Assembly (NCBI RefSeq): GCF_003850565.1
Contig: NZ_CP027706.1
Span: 1,054,001 to 1,118,000 of the forward strand
Origin: Pseudomonas sessilinigenes
GTDB lineage: Bacteria; Pseudomonadota; Gammaproteobacteria; Pseudomonadales; Pseudomonadaceae
Length of the DNA: 64,000 nucleotides
Direction: 5' to 3'
Shown here piece after piece: positions 16,445 through 25,746 of this stretch. The notes beneath the pieces are model-generated. The model was not told the DNA's origin. It saw only the letters and a program-made list of their open reading frames with translations, and made no database searches. The position numbers were made by a program, and so were the translations under genes. Position 1 is the first letter of the stretch. Every line of letters begins with the position of its first letter.

Positions 16445-16617
16445 GAGGGTCACCGCCTGCTGGGATCGTGCAGTCATTGACCGGCCTGGGGCGAAATTAG
16501 TTCGTGATTGCAGACCGTCGGCCGGTCGTTCGTCGAGGCTTGCCAACGTCCGTATTCCTCATGCGTGATCAAGCAAGGGGCATGCCGCGGCCGGCGCCGA
16601 CCAATGAATCCGGGAGC

Positions 16618-16648
16618 AAAAAAAAGCGGACCGCAAGGTCCGCTTTTT
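16618..16648. terminator. Bidirectional terminator
   Basis: The stem GCGGACC-GCAA-GGTCCGC is flanked by eight A on the left and five T on the right, so it can work on both strands. It lies just past the serine transporter stop and faces DUF3509. Confidence 0.9.
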
Positions 16649-16663
16649 CGTTGTCGCCCCGTT

Positions 16664-17965
16664 TCAGGGCAGGAAGGAGAAGATGATCGCCGACAGGGCG
16701 ATCAGCCCGATCAACACCACGAACAGGTTCGACAGCTGGCCCGAGTACTGGCGCAGCGACGGTACGCGCTGGATCGCATACATCGGCATCAGGAACAGCA
16801 GGCAGGCGATCACCGGGCCGCCCAGGGTCTCGATCATGCCCAGGATGCTCGGGTTGAAGGTCGCCACTGCCCAGCAGCTGAGCACCATGAACAACGCGGT
16901 GAGCTTTTCCAGGTGGCTGGAGGACAGGGCGCGGCCGCGACCGCGCAGGCTTTTCACGATCAGCCCCTGGAAGCCCTCGCTGGCGCCGATGTAGTGGCCC
17001 AGGAACGACTTGGTAATGGCCACCAGCGCGATCAGTGGCGCGGCGTAGGCGATGACCGGGGTCTGGAAGTGGTTGGCCAGGTACGACAGGATCGAGATGT
17101 TCTGCGCCTTGGCCGCGGCCAGGTCCGCCGGCGACAGGGCCAGCACGCAACTGAAGCAGAAGAACATCACCGTCAGCACCATCATGCCGTGGGCCATGGC
17201 CAGGATGCCGCTGCTCTTGCGCTCGGCCAGCTGGCCATAGTGGCGCTTCTGGTCCACGGCGAAGGCCGAGATGATCGGTGAGTGGTTGAACGAGAACACC
17301 ATCACCGGGATTGCCAGCCACAGGGTCTTGAGGAACAGCGGCATGGACATGCCGTCGCCGGCGGAGGCGAAGAACGCGCCGTTCCAATTGGGGATCAGGC
17401 TCAGGGCCAGCAACAGCAGGGCGGCGACGAAGGGGTAGACCAGCAGGCTCATGGCCCGCACGATCACGCCCTGGCCGCAGCGCACGATGGCCATCAGGCC
17501 CAGGATCAGCAGCAACGACAGCACCGCTCGCGGTGGCGGGGCCATGTGCAGCTGGTGCTCCATGAAGCTGCCCAGGGTGTTGGTCAGGGCCACGCTGTAC
17601 ACCAGCAGGATCGGGAAGATGGCGAAGAAATAGAGCAAGGTGATCAGCTTGCCGGCGCCGACCCCGAAGTGTTCCTCCACCACTTCGGTGATGTCCCCGG
17701 AGCGTCCGGACAGGACGAAGCGGGTCAGCCCACGGTGGGCGAAGAAGGTCATGGGGAAGGCCAGCAGCGCCAGTACGATCATCGGCCAGAAGCCGCCGAC
17801 CCCGGCGTTGATCGGCAGGAACAGGGTGCCGGCGCCGATGGCGGTGCCATACAGGCCGAGCATCCAGGTGGTGTCGTGCTTGCTCCAGCCCCGGGAGGCT
17901 GGTGCGCTGTCGCGGGGTGTCGCTACGGCAGGATTTTGAGTAGCAGGTGTGGGTACATCGGTCAT
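16664..17965 (-). CDS. Serine/HAAAP-family amino acid transporter (SdaC-like)
   Basis: From ATG 17965 (GAGGCG 9 nt upstream) the protein has 433 residues. A GTG at 18001 would add twelve. It has eleven or so membrane segments of the hydroxy/aromatic amino acid permease family, with the N-terminal TTWMLGLYGTAIGAGTLFLPI and the central SFNHSPIISAFAVDQKRHYG. SdaC in E. coli is an H+-coupled L-serine importer. It is 63 nt downstream of an L-serine deaminase on the same strand, which supports serine as substrate. Confidence 0.9.
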   Translation of the reverse strand: MTDVPTPATQNPAVATPRDSAPASRGWSKHDTTWMLGLYGTAIGAGTLFLPINAGVGGFWPMIVLALLAFPMTFFAHRGLTRFVLSGRSGDITEVVEEHFGVGAGKLITLLYFFAIFPILLVYSVALTNTLGSFMEHQLHMAPPPRAVLSLLLILGLMAIVRCGQGVIVRAMSLLVYPFVAALLLLALSLIPNWNGAFFASAGDGMSMPLFLKTLWLAIPVMVFSFNHSPIISAFAVDQKRHYGQLAERKSSGILAMAHGMMVLTVMFFCFSCVLALSPADLAAAKAQNISILSYLANHFQTPVIAYAAPLIALVAITKSFLGHYIGASEGFQGLIVKSLRGRGRALSSSHLEKLTALFMVLSCWAVATFNPSILGMIETLGGPVIACLLFLMPMYAIQRVPSLRQYSGQLSNLFVVLIGLIALSAIIFSFLP

Positions 17966-18028
17966 CGGTATCGCCTCGTTATTATTCTTGCTCGGGCTCA
18001 CGTGTTACGGACGGTCAGGGAACGCTCC

Positions 18029-19405
18029 TCAGCATTCCACCCAGCTCACCGCCAGGCCGCCCCGTGAAGTCTCTTTGTATTTGTCGTGCATGTCGGCGCC
18101 GGTATCGCGCATGGTGCGGATCACCCGGTCCAGGGAAATGAAATGCTGGCCGTCGCCGCGCAGGGCCATCTGGGTGGCGTTGATCGCCTTCACCGCGGCA
18201 ATCGCGTTGCGCTCGATGCAGGGCACTTGCACCAGGCCGCCCACCGGATCGCAGGTCAGGCCGAGGTTGTGCTCCAGGCCGATCTCGGCGGCGTTTTCCA
18301 GTTGTTCCGGGGTGGCTCCCAGGACTTCCGCCAGGCCGGCTGCGGCCATGGCGCAGGCCGAACCCACTTCACCCTGGCAGCCGACTTCGGCGCCGGAGAT
18401 CGAGGCGTTCTTCTTGCACAGGATGCCCACCGCAGCGGCGCCGAGGAAAAAGTTCACGACATCGTCGTCGCAGGCTTGTGGGTTGAATTTCATGTAGTAG
18501 TGCAGCACCGCCGGGATGATCCCTGCCGCGCCATTGGTGGGCGCGGTAACCATGCGTCCGCCGGCGGCGTTCTCTTCGTTCACCGCCAGGGCATAGAGGT
18601 TGACCCACTCCATGGCCGACAGGGTCGAGGTGATGACGTTGGGCTTGCCGATCTCCAGCAGGTTGCGATGCAGCTTGGCGGCGCGGCGTGGCACGTCGAG
18701 ACCGCCGGGCAGGATGCCTTCGTGGCTCAGGCCCTGTTCCACGCATTCGCGCATCACCGACCAGATATGCAGCAGGCCGCTGCGGATCTCGGCGTCGCTG
18801 CGCCAGGCCCGCTCGTTGGCCATCATCAACTCGCCGACCCGCAGGTCGTGGGTCTTGCACAGGGCCAACAGTTCGGCGGCGCTGTTGAAGTCGTAGGGCA
18901 GTTGCACGCTGGCGCCGGCGTCAGTCCCGGCCTCGACTTGCGCGGCCTCGACGATGAAGCCACCGCCCACCGAGTAGTAGGTCTGCTCCAGCAGGGTGCC
19001 GTGTTCGCCCAGGGCGACCAGGGTCATGGCGTTGGGGTGGTAGGGCAGGCTTTCGTCCAGCAGGAGCAAGTCCTGCTGCCAATCGAAGGCGATGCTCGAG
19101 CGACCGCCCAGCAGCAGTTGGCCGCTTTCGCGCAGTTGCTGGATCCGTGGACCGATGCTGCGCGGGTCGATGCTGTCCGGCCATTCGCCCATCAGGCCCA
19201 TGACGCTGGCGCGGTCGGTGGCGTGGCCGACACCGGTGGCGGAGAGGGAGCCGTAGAGGCGGATCTGCACGCGCCGCACCTGCCCTTGCAGGCCCTGCTC
19301 GAACAGCGCCTGGGCAAAGGTCGCGGCGGCGCGCATCGGGCCGACGGTATGGGAACTGGACGGACCGATGCCAACTTTGAATAGATCGAAAACACTGATA
19401 GCCAT
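18029..19405 (-). CDS. sdaA: L-serine ammonia-lyase (4Fe-4S)
   Basis: The 458-residue single-chain enzyme converts L-serine to pyruvate and ammonia. The N-terminal beta domain starts [27 protein letters not shown]. The alpha domain has [38 protein letters not shown] and [18 protein letters not shown], whose cysteines supply the iron-sulfur cluster ligands. A good AAGG lies before the ATG. It forms a serine uptake and degradation unit with the downstream transporter, divergent from a LysR regulator. Confidence 0.96.
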   Translation of the reverse strand: MAISVFDLFKVGIGPSSSHTVGPMRAAATFAQALFEQGLQGQVRRVQIRLYGSLSATGVGHATDRASVMGLMGEWPDSIDPRSIGPRIQQLRESGQLLLGGRSSIAFDWQQDLLLLDESLPYHPNAMTLVALGEHGTLLEQTYYSVGGGFIVEAAQVEAGTDAGASVQLPYDFNSAAELLALCKTHDLRVGELMMANERAWRSDAEIRSGLLHIWSVMRECVEQGLSHEGILPGGLDVPRRAAKLHRNLLEIGKPNVITSTLSAMEWVNLYALAVNEENAAGGRMVTAPTNGAAGIIPAVLHYYMKFNPQACDDDVVNFFLGAAAVGILCKKNASISGAEVGCQGEVGSACAMAAAGLAEVLGATPEQLENAAEIGLEHNLGLTCDPVGGLVQVPCIERNAIAAVKAINATQMALRGDGQHFISLDRVIRTMRDTGADMHDKYKETSRGGLAVSWVEC

Positions 19406-19523
19406 GCTAAAGCCTTACAAGCAATGGAAGGTAGATCGCTGCCATTTTTTGTAGGCCAAGCGCAATGTCGGCGATACTGCCTCGGTCATTCAGCAGTGAC
19501 CAACGAAATTTCCTAAGAGATCC

Positions 19524-19538
19524 TTTAGCAGGGCTAAA
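19524..19538 (+). promoter_or_regulatory. Dyad TTTAGC-N3-GCTAAA over the LysR ribosome site
   Basis: A perfect 6-bp inverted repeat at 19524-19529 and 19533-19538 ends 2 nt before the LysR ATG. The AGGG Shine-Dalgarno lies in its centre. It could be a LysR operator or an mRNA hairpin that hides the ribosome site. Confidence 0.45.
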
Positions 19539-19540
19539 CG

Positions 19541-20488
19541 ATGAGTCGTCAGTTTCATGCCCAGACCTACGTCTGGCTGCATGTGTTTTCCTGTGCCGCG
19601 CGGCACCTGTCCTTCACCCGCTGCGCCGAAGAGTTGCACATCACTCCCGGGGCGGTGAGCCAGCAGATCCGCCAGCTCGAAGAACGCCTGGGGTTTCGCC
19701 TGTTCCACCGCCGGGCCCGGGGGGTGGAGCTGAGCGCCGAGGGCCAGCGCCTGGCCCTTACGGTGAGCGAGGCCTACGGCAGCATCGATGCCGAATTGCG
19801 CCGCCTGGATGCGGGCATGATCGGCGGTACCTTGCGCCTGCGCTCGATCCCGTCGTTCCTTGGCAAGTGGCTGACCCCGCGTTTGCCGCGCTTGCAGCAG
19901 CGCTATCCGGAGATCCAGCTGCGGCTGGTGGCGGAAGACAGCAGCGTGGCCCTGCACGAGGGCGACTTCGACTTGGCCATCGACCTGAACGACGGCAGCT
20001 ATCCGGGCCTGCAATCCACGGCCTTGCTGGACGAGCAGATCTTCCCGGTGTGCGCGCCGAGCCTGCTGCGCGGGCGACCACCGCTGCATGGTCCGGCGGA
20101 CCTGGCGCACTTTCCGCTGCTGCACGACATCACCGCCTGGCGTGGCAGCTACGAATATGCCGAATGGGAGTTCTACCTCAATGCCATCGGCTTCGAGGGG
20201 GCGGATGTGCGTCGTGGCCATACCTTCAACCGTAACCACCTGACCATCGAGGCGGCGATCGCCGGGATGGGGGTGGCGATCGCCCGGCGCACCCTGCTCA
20301 ACGACGAGCTGGAGCGCGGCACCCTGATCGTGCCATTCGGTGTCGCGGTGCCCAATCACAAGCGCTATGTGCTGCTCTATGCGCCCGGTGCGCTGAGCCA
20401 TCCCGGGGTGCGGGCGGTGCATGACTGGTTGGTGGAGGAGGCGGAGATATTTCGTGGTCTGCACCCCCTGGGAGAGGGGCAGGAATGA
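19541..20488 (+). CDS. LysR-family regulator, GcvA/DsdC type
   Basis: The 315-residue regulator has an N-terminal helix-turn-helix (SFTRCAEELHITPGAVSQQIRQL) and a GcvA/AmpR-type effector domain with RSIPSFLGKWLTPRLP and DLAIDLNDG. It diverges from sdaA with a 135-nt gap, so activation of serine catabolism is likely. A DsdC-like role (D-serine response) is possible, but no D-serine deaminase gene is seen here. Confidence 0.87.
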   Translation: MSRQFHAQTYVWLHVFSCAARHLSFTRCAEELHITPGAVSQQIRQLEERLGFRLFHRRARGVELSAEGQRLALTVSEAYGSIDAELRRLDAGMIGGTLRLRSIPSFLGKWLTPRLPRLQQRYPEIQLRLVAEDSSVALHEGDFDLAIDLNDGSYPGLQSTALLDEQIFPVCAPSLLRGRPPLHGPADLAHFPLLHDITAWRGSYEYAEWEFYLNAIGFEGADVRRGHTFNRNHLTIEAAIAGMGVAIARRTLLNDELERGTLIVPFGVAVPNHKRYVLLYAPGALSHPGVRAVHDWLVEEAEIFRGLHPLGEGQE

Positions 20489-20700
20489 GCTGTTTCGCGT
20501 CGTGTCGCAAGCGCGGCTGACTCCCCACACTAACAGCGCCCTGGCGGTTTGTCCGGCTTTATTTGAGTATGAATATTTATATTTTTCCAGGGGTTGAAAT
20601 GTTCTTCGCCGTGCCTAATTGTGTAATCAAGAGGTCACGAAATGCTGGTCAAAGCCAGGTTCCAGGCCTCTTGCGAGCAAGCTGAAATAAGGGAAGAACT

Positions 20701-21108
20701 ATGCAAATCCAAGTCCATAGCGATAACCATATTCAAAGCAGCCTTCGGATGGAGGAGTGGGTGCGCAGCACCGTTGAAAGCACGCTCGAACGTTACGAGG
20801 AAGACCTGACCCGAGTGGTGGTCCATCTGCGTGACGAGAACGGCGGCAAATCGGGTCCCGATGACCTGCGTTGCCAGCTGGAGGCCCGGCCCAAGGGGCA
20901 CCAGCCGATTTCCGTGACCCACAAGGCCGATACCCTGGAGCAGGCCATCGACGGCGCCACCGTCAAGCTGGAAAGTGCCTTGGAGCACATGTTCGGCAAG
21001 TTGCGCGCCAAGCGCCCGGCAGCAGTGTCCGACAATGACGGCAGTGAGGCGGACGCCCTGCTCGAAGAAGAATTCCTGGAAAACCAGCAAGCTGCGCTCA
21101 ATAGCTGA
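20701..21108 (+). CDS. HPF/RaiA family ribosome-associated factor
   Basis: The 135-residue protein has the RaiA fold: MQIQVHSDNHIQSSLRMEEWV, then TRVVVHLRDENGGKSGPDDLRCQLEARP and HKADTLEQAIDGATVKLESAL. The acidic C-terminal tail (ALLEEEFLENQQAALNS) is longer than in short HPF but lacks the dimerisation domain of long HPF. It binds the small ribosomal subunit in stress or stationary phase. GGGAAGA precedes the ATG. The 212 nt upstream (20489-20700) is AT-rich around 20560-20590 and probably holds the promoter. Confidence 0.85.
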   Translation: MQIQVHSDNHIQSSLRMEEWVRSTVESTLERYEEDLTRVVVHLRDENGGKSGPDDLRCQLEARPKGHQPISVTHKADTLEQAIDGATVKLESALEHMFGKLRAKRPAAVSDNDGSEADALLEEEFLENQQAALNS

Positions 21109-21131
21109 TAGCTGGATTTTCCCTCAACCCG

Positions 21132-21162
21132 ACGGGCCTGCATTGCAGGCCCGTTTTCTTTT
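21132..21162 (+). terminator. Terminator after HPF/RaiA gene
   Basis: The stem ACGGGCCTGC / GCAGGCCCGT with a 3-nt loop is followed by TTTCTTTT. It lies 23 nt after the stop and just before the convergent fecA 3' end. Confidence 0.9.
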
Positions 21163-21170
21163 GTGGGGCC

Positions 21171-23531
21171 TTAGAACGCGACCGACGTCTGCACATACAG
21201 GGTCCGCGGCTCACCTACGTACTTGCCCTTGTTGTTGTCGTCGAAGGAGCGGGTGAAGTACTGGTGGTTGAAGATGTTCTTCACCCCCACCGCCACGTTC
21301 AGGTCCGACAGTTGCGGCCCGAAGTCATAGCCGGCGCGGGTGCTGAACAGCATGTAGCCGGGAATGCGTCCATTGCTGCCGTCGAGGCTTTCGCGGGAGG
21401 TGTTGGCGTTGTCGGCGAACTGGCTGCTCTGGTAGCTGCTGTCGAAGTTGAGCTTCCACGGACCTTCGGTGTAGCTCACCCCCAGGGTGCCCTTGTGCTT
21501 GGACGAGAAGGGCACGCGATTGCCCTTGTTCGGCCCGTCCTCGCGGATGGTGGCGTCGACGTAGGCATAGGTGGCATAGACATTGAACCCGGCCAATGCC
21601 GGATCCAGGCCGTCGAGGGCGTAGTTGATGCTGCTCTCTATGCCCTGGTGCCGCGTTTGCCCACGGGCGATCACCGTATCGTTGGTCTGGTTGCTGTCGT
21701 ACTGGTTGTCGAAATTGATCAGGAAGGCGCCCAACTCCGCGCGCAGGGTGCCATTGTCGTAGCGAGTGCCGATTTCCCAAGTACGGGCCTTTTCCGGCTT
21801 CACCTCACCGCTGGCCACCCGGTTGGGCATCTGGCTGTACTGCACGCTGCCGAACGAGCCCTCGGTGTTGGCGTAGAGATTCCAGTTTTCGTCGACGTGG
21901 TACATCACGTTCAAGGCTGGCAGCGCGGTGTTGTAGTTGCCCTTGTACTTGACGTTGCTGAGGTTGTTGCTTTGCTGCGACTCGATCATTTCGTAGCGGA
22001 TGCCCGGGGTCAGGGTCCACTTGCCGATATCGATGCGGTCGTCGACGAACAATGCATGGGCCTCGGTGCCGCCACGGGTGTCGCGGTCGTTGCGGCTGTT
22101 GCTGGTGGGCAACTGCTGGTTGGCGCTGATGGGCGTGCGGTAGCGCAGCTCGTGTCCGGCCTCGTTGATGTAGCGATAGCCGATCCCGACTTCGTGGCTA
22201 CTGTTGCCCAGGTCGAAACCCTGGGCGAGGCGCGTCTCCAGGCCGCGCACCCAGTATTCCCGGGGCGACAGGGAGAGGAAGCTGCCCTGGTCCAGGTAGC
22301 CGCTGCGCAGGGTCTTGGTGAAGAAACTGTTGACGGTGAATTCGCGGCGATCCTCCTGGTAGCGATAGCCGAGGTTGAACATCGTCCGCCGGCCCCAGAA
22401 CTTGTCGTAGGGGCGGGTCGATTGATAAGGGTTGGCCTTGTAGTCCGCCACGTTGAGGCCGCCGGGCATGTCGGCCTCGCCTTCATAGTATTGGGCCATG
22501 GCGTTGAGGCTGTTGGCCTCGTCGATCTGGTACTTGCCCTTGAGGATCAGGTCGTCGATCCGCGTACCGCTATGTTCGCGCCAATCGCCGCCGCGGGTGC
22601 CGGAGTACAGCAGCGCGCCGCCCAGGCCATTGTCGGCAGTGCCGCCAGCCAGCAGGTTGGCGTTGGTCTTGAAGCCGTCATGGCTGGAGGAGGGGCTGGT
22701 CTCGGTCTGGAAGCCGCCCTTGAAGGTCGGCGTCTCGGGAATCGCCCGGGTCACGAAGTTGACGATGCCGCCGACGTTCTGCGGGCCGTAGCGCACGGCA
22801 CCGCCGCCGCGCACCACGTCCACGGCGTCCATGTTGCCCATGCTGATGGGCGCGAACGAGAGCTGGGGCTGGCCATAAGGGGCGAACGGCACCGGGATGC
22901 CATCCATCAGCACCGTGGAGCGCGAAGCCAGGCGTGGGTTGAGCCCGCGGATACCGAAGTTCAGCGCCATGTCATGGCTGCCGGTGCCGTTGTTGTCCGG
23001 CGCGTTGACCCCGGGAATCCGGTTGAGCACGTCCCGCGCCTGGGTGGCGCCCTGGCGCTCGAATTCCTCACGGCGGATCACGTCCCGCGCCCCGGCATGC
23101 TCGAAGACATCGACCTGGCGGGCATCGCCCAGCCAATCACCAACCACGCTGGAGGCGCCCAGTTGCAGGGTGGCCGGTGCTGCGCCGGTTGTTGCCGGTT
23201 GCAAGCTGAAGGCATTGCCGCCCTCGGCCCGGGCTTGCAGACCAGTACCCTGCAGGAGGATCTGCAAGGCCTGTTCGGTGCTGTACTGCCCATCCAGGCC
23301 GTGGCTCTGCACGCCATGGGTGATTTGCGAGCCGAAGGAAATCAGCACGCCTGCTTCACGGCCGAACTGGTTCAGCGCGCTTTCCAGGGACATCGGGGCG
23401 ATGTGGTAGGACTTGCCCGCTACCTCGGCGGCCTGGAGCTGGGACAGGCTGGCCAGGCCCAGGCTGGCCCCCAGTAGCAGGTGACGCAGTGAGCGGGCCA
23501 GGGGCGTGGGGCGAGAGGGTTGCTGAGTCAT
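21171..23531 (-). CDS. fecA: TonB-dependent ferric citrate-type receptor with STN signalling domain
   Basis: This 786-residue outer-membrane protein starts at ATG 23531. The upstream frame to 23615 adds non-signal sequence. A signal peptide (RSLRHLLLGASLGLASLSQLQAA, cleaved about residue 36) is followed by an STN domain (YHIAPMSLESALNQFGREAG, LDGQYSTEQALQILLQGTGL). Then come the plug with VVRGGGAVRYGPQNVGGIVN and a beta-barrel ending in aromatic F. Gene order fecI-fecR-fecA and the STN domain support ferric citrate or another signal-inducing chelate. The REP element at 23661-23760 separates it from fecR. Specificity for citrate is by similarity and synteny. Confidence 0.9.
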   Translation of the reverse strand: MTQQPSRPTPLARSLRHLLLGASLGLASLSQLQAAEVAGKSYHIAPMSLESALNQFGREAGVLISFGSQITHGVQSHGLDGQYSTEQALQILLQGTGLQARAEGGNAFSLQPATTGAAPATLQLGASSVVGDWLGDARQVDVFEHAGARDVIRREEFERQGATQARDVLNRIPGVNAPDNNGTGSHDMALNFGIRGLNPRLASRSTVLMDGIPVPFAPYGQPQLSFAPISMGNMDAVDVVRGGGAVRYGPQNVGGIVNFVTRAIPETPTFKGGFQTETSPSSSHDGFKTNANLLAGGTADNGLGGALLYSGTRGGDWREHSGTRIDDLILKGKYQIDEANSLNAMAQYYEGEADMPGGLNVADYKANPYQSTRPYDKFWGRRTMFNLGYRYQEDRREFTVNSFFTKTLRSGYLDQGSFLSLSPREYWVRGLETRLAQGFDLGNSSHEVGIGYRYINEAGHELRYRTPISANQQLPTSNSRNDRDTRGGTEAHALFVDDRIDIGKWTLTPGIRYEMIESQQSNNLSNVKYKGNYNTALPALNVMYHVDENWNLYANTEGSFGSVQYSQMPNRVASGEVKPEKARTWEIGTRYDNGTLRAELGAFLINFDNQYDSNQTNDTVIARGQTRHQGIESSINYALDGLDPALAGFNVYATYAYVDATIREDGPNKGNRVPFSSKHKGTLGVSYTEGPWKLNFDSSYQSSQFADNANTSRESLDGSNGRIPGYMLFSTRAGYDFGPQLSDLNVAVGVKNIFNHQYFTRSFDDNNKGKYVGEPRTLYVQTSVAF

Positions 23532-23660
23532 CGATGGCGATCCTGAGAAGGAGGAATCAAGGTGGCTTTCCCTTCTTGTCACCCGAGCCTGGCAAAACGG
23601 CTCATGTCTCATCAAAAAAATGTGCCAGTGTGTACAGACGGCTGTTGCCTATCGCTTCGT

Positions 23661-23760
23661 GTAGCCGCTGCCGCAGCTGCGCACGGTTCGGCACGAGCCG
23701 CTGGATTTGGCGGCCGCTGCGCGCCCGTGCGCAGCCTCGCCGGGGCTCGACAGCGGCTAC
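23661..23760. repeat. REP-type palindromic element inside the fec operon
   Basis: A 100-bp element has perfect 10-bp inverted ends, GTAGCCGCTG and CAGCGGCTAC, with internal GC-rich hairpins. Related copies are at 35457-35535 and 55008-55109. It fills the fecR-fecA gap and may stabilise or terminate the fecIR transcript. Confidence 0.85.
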
Positions 23761-23765
23761 AGGGG

Positions 23766-24731
23766 TCAGGCGCGAGCCTCGACGTTGACCCAGTAACGGG
23801 TGAAGCGTCGCACCCGGACTGGCAGGCTGACCTGCAACAGGTCGAGGATTCGTTCGCTGTCATCCAGGGGATAGCTGCCGGAAATCAGCAGGTCCGCCAC
23901 TTGGGGATCGCAATGCAAGCGGCCCCGACGATAACGTCCCAGTTCGGCGAGGAAGTCCTCCAGGCGCATATGGGCCGCCACCAGCATGCCCTCGCTCCAG
24001 GCGCCGCTGCCGGCCTCCAGGGCGTGGGGAGCGTCCCAGCCATCGCGGCGAAAGTCCAGTTGCTGCCCGGCCGCTACCTGGGGAGGCGCAACGCTGTAGG
24101 TGCCGGGTTCCACACGGGCGATGCCGGCATACACCGCCAGTTGGCTGTGGCCCCTGAACTGGCGCAGGTTCAAGCGCGCGGCGCTGGTTTTCACCAGGCC
24201 CTCGGCGCTTTGCACCAGCAGTGGCCGCGGGTCCTTGCCGGCGCTGAGCATGATCTCGCCTTCCAGCAGGCGGATCAGCCGTTGCTGGCTGTCGAAGCGC
24301 ACATCCACCGCGCTGCTGGTGTTGAGCTGCAACTGGCTGCCGTCGCTCAGCTGCAGCTTGCGCCGCTGGCCCCGGGTGCTGCTGTAGTCCGCCAGCAACG
24401 GCGGTAGCGGGTTGTGCTCGCGCAGGTTCCAGGCCGCCGCGGAACCGACCCCCAGGACCAGCAGCAACTTGAGAGCCTGGCGTCGGCCGCTGGACCTCGG
24501 GGCATTCAAGGCCGCATGGGCCAGGGGCGAGGGCAAGCCGCGCAAACGCTGGTTGACCCGCAGGATATGGGCCCATGCCCGCTGATGTTCGCTGTGGGCG
24601 TCGTGCCACTGCTGCCAGGCCTGCTGCTGGCGCGGGTCCAACGGGCCGTCCTGCATCTCGATCAACCAGTGCACCGCCTGCTCGGCGACCTGGTTGCTGA
24701 ACTCAGCTTGGGCATTGAGGTGGGGATTCAT
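23766..24731 (-). CDS. fecR: FecR-type anti-sigma factor / sigma regulator
   Basis: From ATG 24731 the protein has 321 residues. The open frame upstream to 25181 is antisense-like noise over fecI. The N-terminal DUF4880 part (MNPHLNAQAEFSNQVAEQAVHWLI) is followed by one membrane helix (ALKLLLVLGVGSAAAW, about residues 84-100). The periplasmic FecR domain follows (YSSTRGQRRKLQLSDGSQLQ, VEPGTYSVAP), then a C-terminal signalling part. It senses the STN domain of the receptor and releases the sigma factor. The gap to fecI is 8 nt. Confidence 0.9.
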   Translation of the reverse strand: MNPHLNAQAEFSNQVAEQAVHWLIEMQDGPLDPRQQQAWQQWHDAHSEHQRAWAHILRVNQRLRGLPSPLAHAALNAPRSSGRRQALKLLLVLGVGSAAAWNLREHNPLPPLLADYSSTRGQRRKLQLSDGSQLQLNTSSAVDVRFDSQQRLIRLLEGEIMLSAGKDPRPLLVQSAEGLVKTSAARLNLRQFRGHSQLAVYAGIARVEPGTYSVAPPQVAAGQQLDFRRDGWDAPHALEAGSGAWSEGMLVAAHMRLEDFLAELGRYRRGRLHCDPQVADLLISGSYPLDDSERILDLLQVSLPVRVRRFTRYWVNVEARA

Positions 24732-24739
24732 CGGCGCTC

Positions 24740-25228
24740 TCAAAGGGCGAAGTAGCAGCGCATGGCCGCCTTGTTCAGGTGGCGCTTGACCGTGGCGATG
24801 GAAATGCCCAGCTCGCGGCCGATCTCGGCGTAGCCCAGGCCATCCAGTTGGCACAGCAGGAACGCACGCTTGACCTGGGCTGGCAGGCCATCGAGCAGGC
24901 TGTCCAGCTCCTGCAAGGTCTGCAGGATGATCGCTCGTTCTTCTTCCGATGGCGCGACCTGCTCGGGCAACTGCGCCAGGGCTTCCCGATAGGCGCGTTC
25001 CAGGTCCTGGCGCCGGTAGTGATTGCACAGCACGCGCTTGGCGATGGTGGTGAGGAAGGCCCGGGGTTCGATCAGGGCCGGGGTTTCCCGGGCGCCCAGG
25101 ATCCGGATGAAAGTGTCCTGGGCCAGATCGGCGGCGCTGTCGGGGCAGCCGAGGCGGCGCCGTAACCAAGTGTTCAACCAACTGTGATGGGCCAGGTAGA
25201 GGCCTTCGACGGTAGCGGAATGGGACAA
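24740..25228 (-). CDS. fecI: ECF sigma factor FecI
   Basis: I place the start at TTG 25228 because GGAG lies 8 nt upstream and the product then begins (f)MSHSATVEGLYLAHHSWLNTW, the normal FecI N-terminus. The ATG at 25258 lacks a ribosome site. At 162 residues it has the usual length. Region 2 (DLAQDTFIRILG) and region 4 (GYAEIGRELGISIATVKRHLNKA) are complete. It directs transcription of the iron-chelate receptor. A strong Fur box at 25359-25373 lies 130 nt upstream. Confidence 0.9.
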   Translation of the reverse strand: MSHSATVEGLYLAHHSWLNTWLRRRLGCPDSAADLAQDTFIRILGARETPALIEPRAFLTTIAKRVLCNHYRRQDLERAYREALAQLPEQVAPSEEERAIILQTLQELDSLLDGLPAQVKRAFLLCQLDGLGYAEIGRELGISIATVKRHLNKAAMRCYFAL

Positions 25229-25358
25229 GCCGGACGCTCCTGCACTGACAAGACGCATAAGGTAACGAGAATTGTTCGCATTGTAGTGGGGCGATATGAA
25301 CTTCGGCAATTGGCGCGGATGGACGGGCAGGGCGGTGACCCTCAGCGCTTTTTGCGTA

Positions 25359-25373
25359 TGAGAATATTTATCA
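25359..25373. promoter_or_regulatory. Fur box between fecI and DUF3649 operon
   Basis: TGAGAATATTTATCA matches the 7-1-7 Fur consensus TGATAATnATTATCA at 12 of 14 fixed positions. It lies in the divergent region and could repress both the fecIR and the DUF3649-PepSY promoters under iron sufficiency. Confidence 0.8.
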
Positions 25374-25440
25374 TTAGTATTGTCCGCCTTCTGTACCCGG
25401 GCATGCGCGTCCGGGCTTTCTTTCGCTGCAAGGTCCGAAC

Positions 25441-25746
25441 ATGAAAAGCAAGGCCGGCGGGATCTCCGCTTCCTATCGCCTGGCGGTGGCATCGCGGGTT
25501 TGCGCCGCGGTCCTGGGCGGCTATCTGCTGGCAGCCCTGGTCACTGCCTGCCTGTCCCTGCTGCTGCCGTTGTCCAAGGTCGACGCGGTGCTCAGTGGGA
25601 TGATGAGTTCGTTCCTGTTCTACCTGTTGGCGGTGATCTGGTGCTTCGCCTGTCGTACGGCCTGGCACGCCTGGTTCGGCTTGCTCCTGCCTTGCCTGCT
25701 ACTGGCGTTGGTGGCCGGTAGCGCCTATTGGGTGGCCCTGCCATGA
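25441..25746 (+). CDS. DUF3649 membrane protein
   Basis: This 101-residue protein has three hydrophobic segments. The sequence SYRLAVASRVCAAVLGGYLLA and the later SFLFYLLAVIWCFACRTAWHAW fit the DUF3649 family, which is found with iron-regulated PepSY proteins. It is the first gene of an operon behind the Fur box, and its stop overlaps the next start as ATGA. Confidence 0.8.
   Translation: MKSKAGGISASYRLAVASRVCAAVLGGYLLAALVTACLSLLLPLSKVDAVLSGMMSSFLFYLLAVIWCFACRTAWHAWFGLLLPCLLLALVAGSAYWVALP

Noticed and set aside
21264..23477. Long plus-strand open frame (737 codons) opposite fecA
   Set aside because: It is antisense to a complete TonB receptor, has no recognisable domain, and its composition is the mirror of the GC-rich receptor codons.
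24732..25181. Upstream extension of the fecR frame
   Set aside because: It overlaps fecI in a different phase and has no family similarity. FecR starts normally at 24731.
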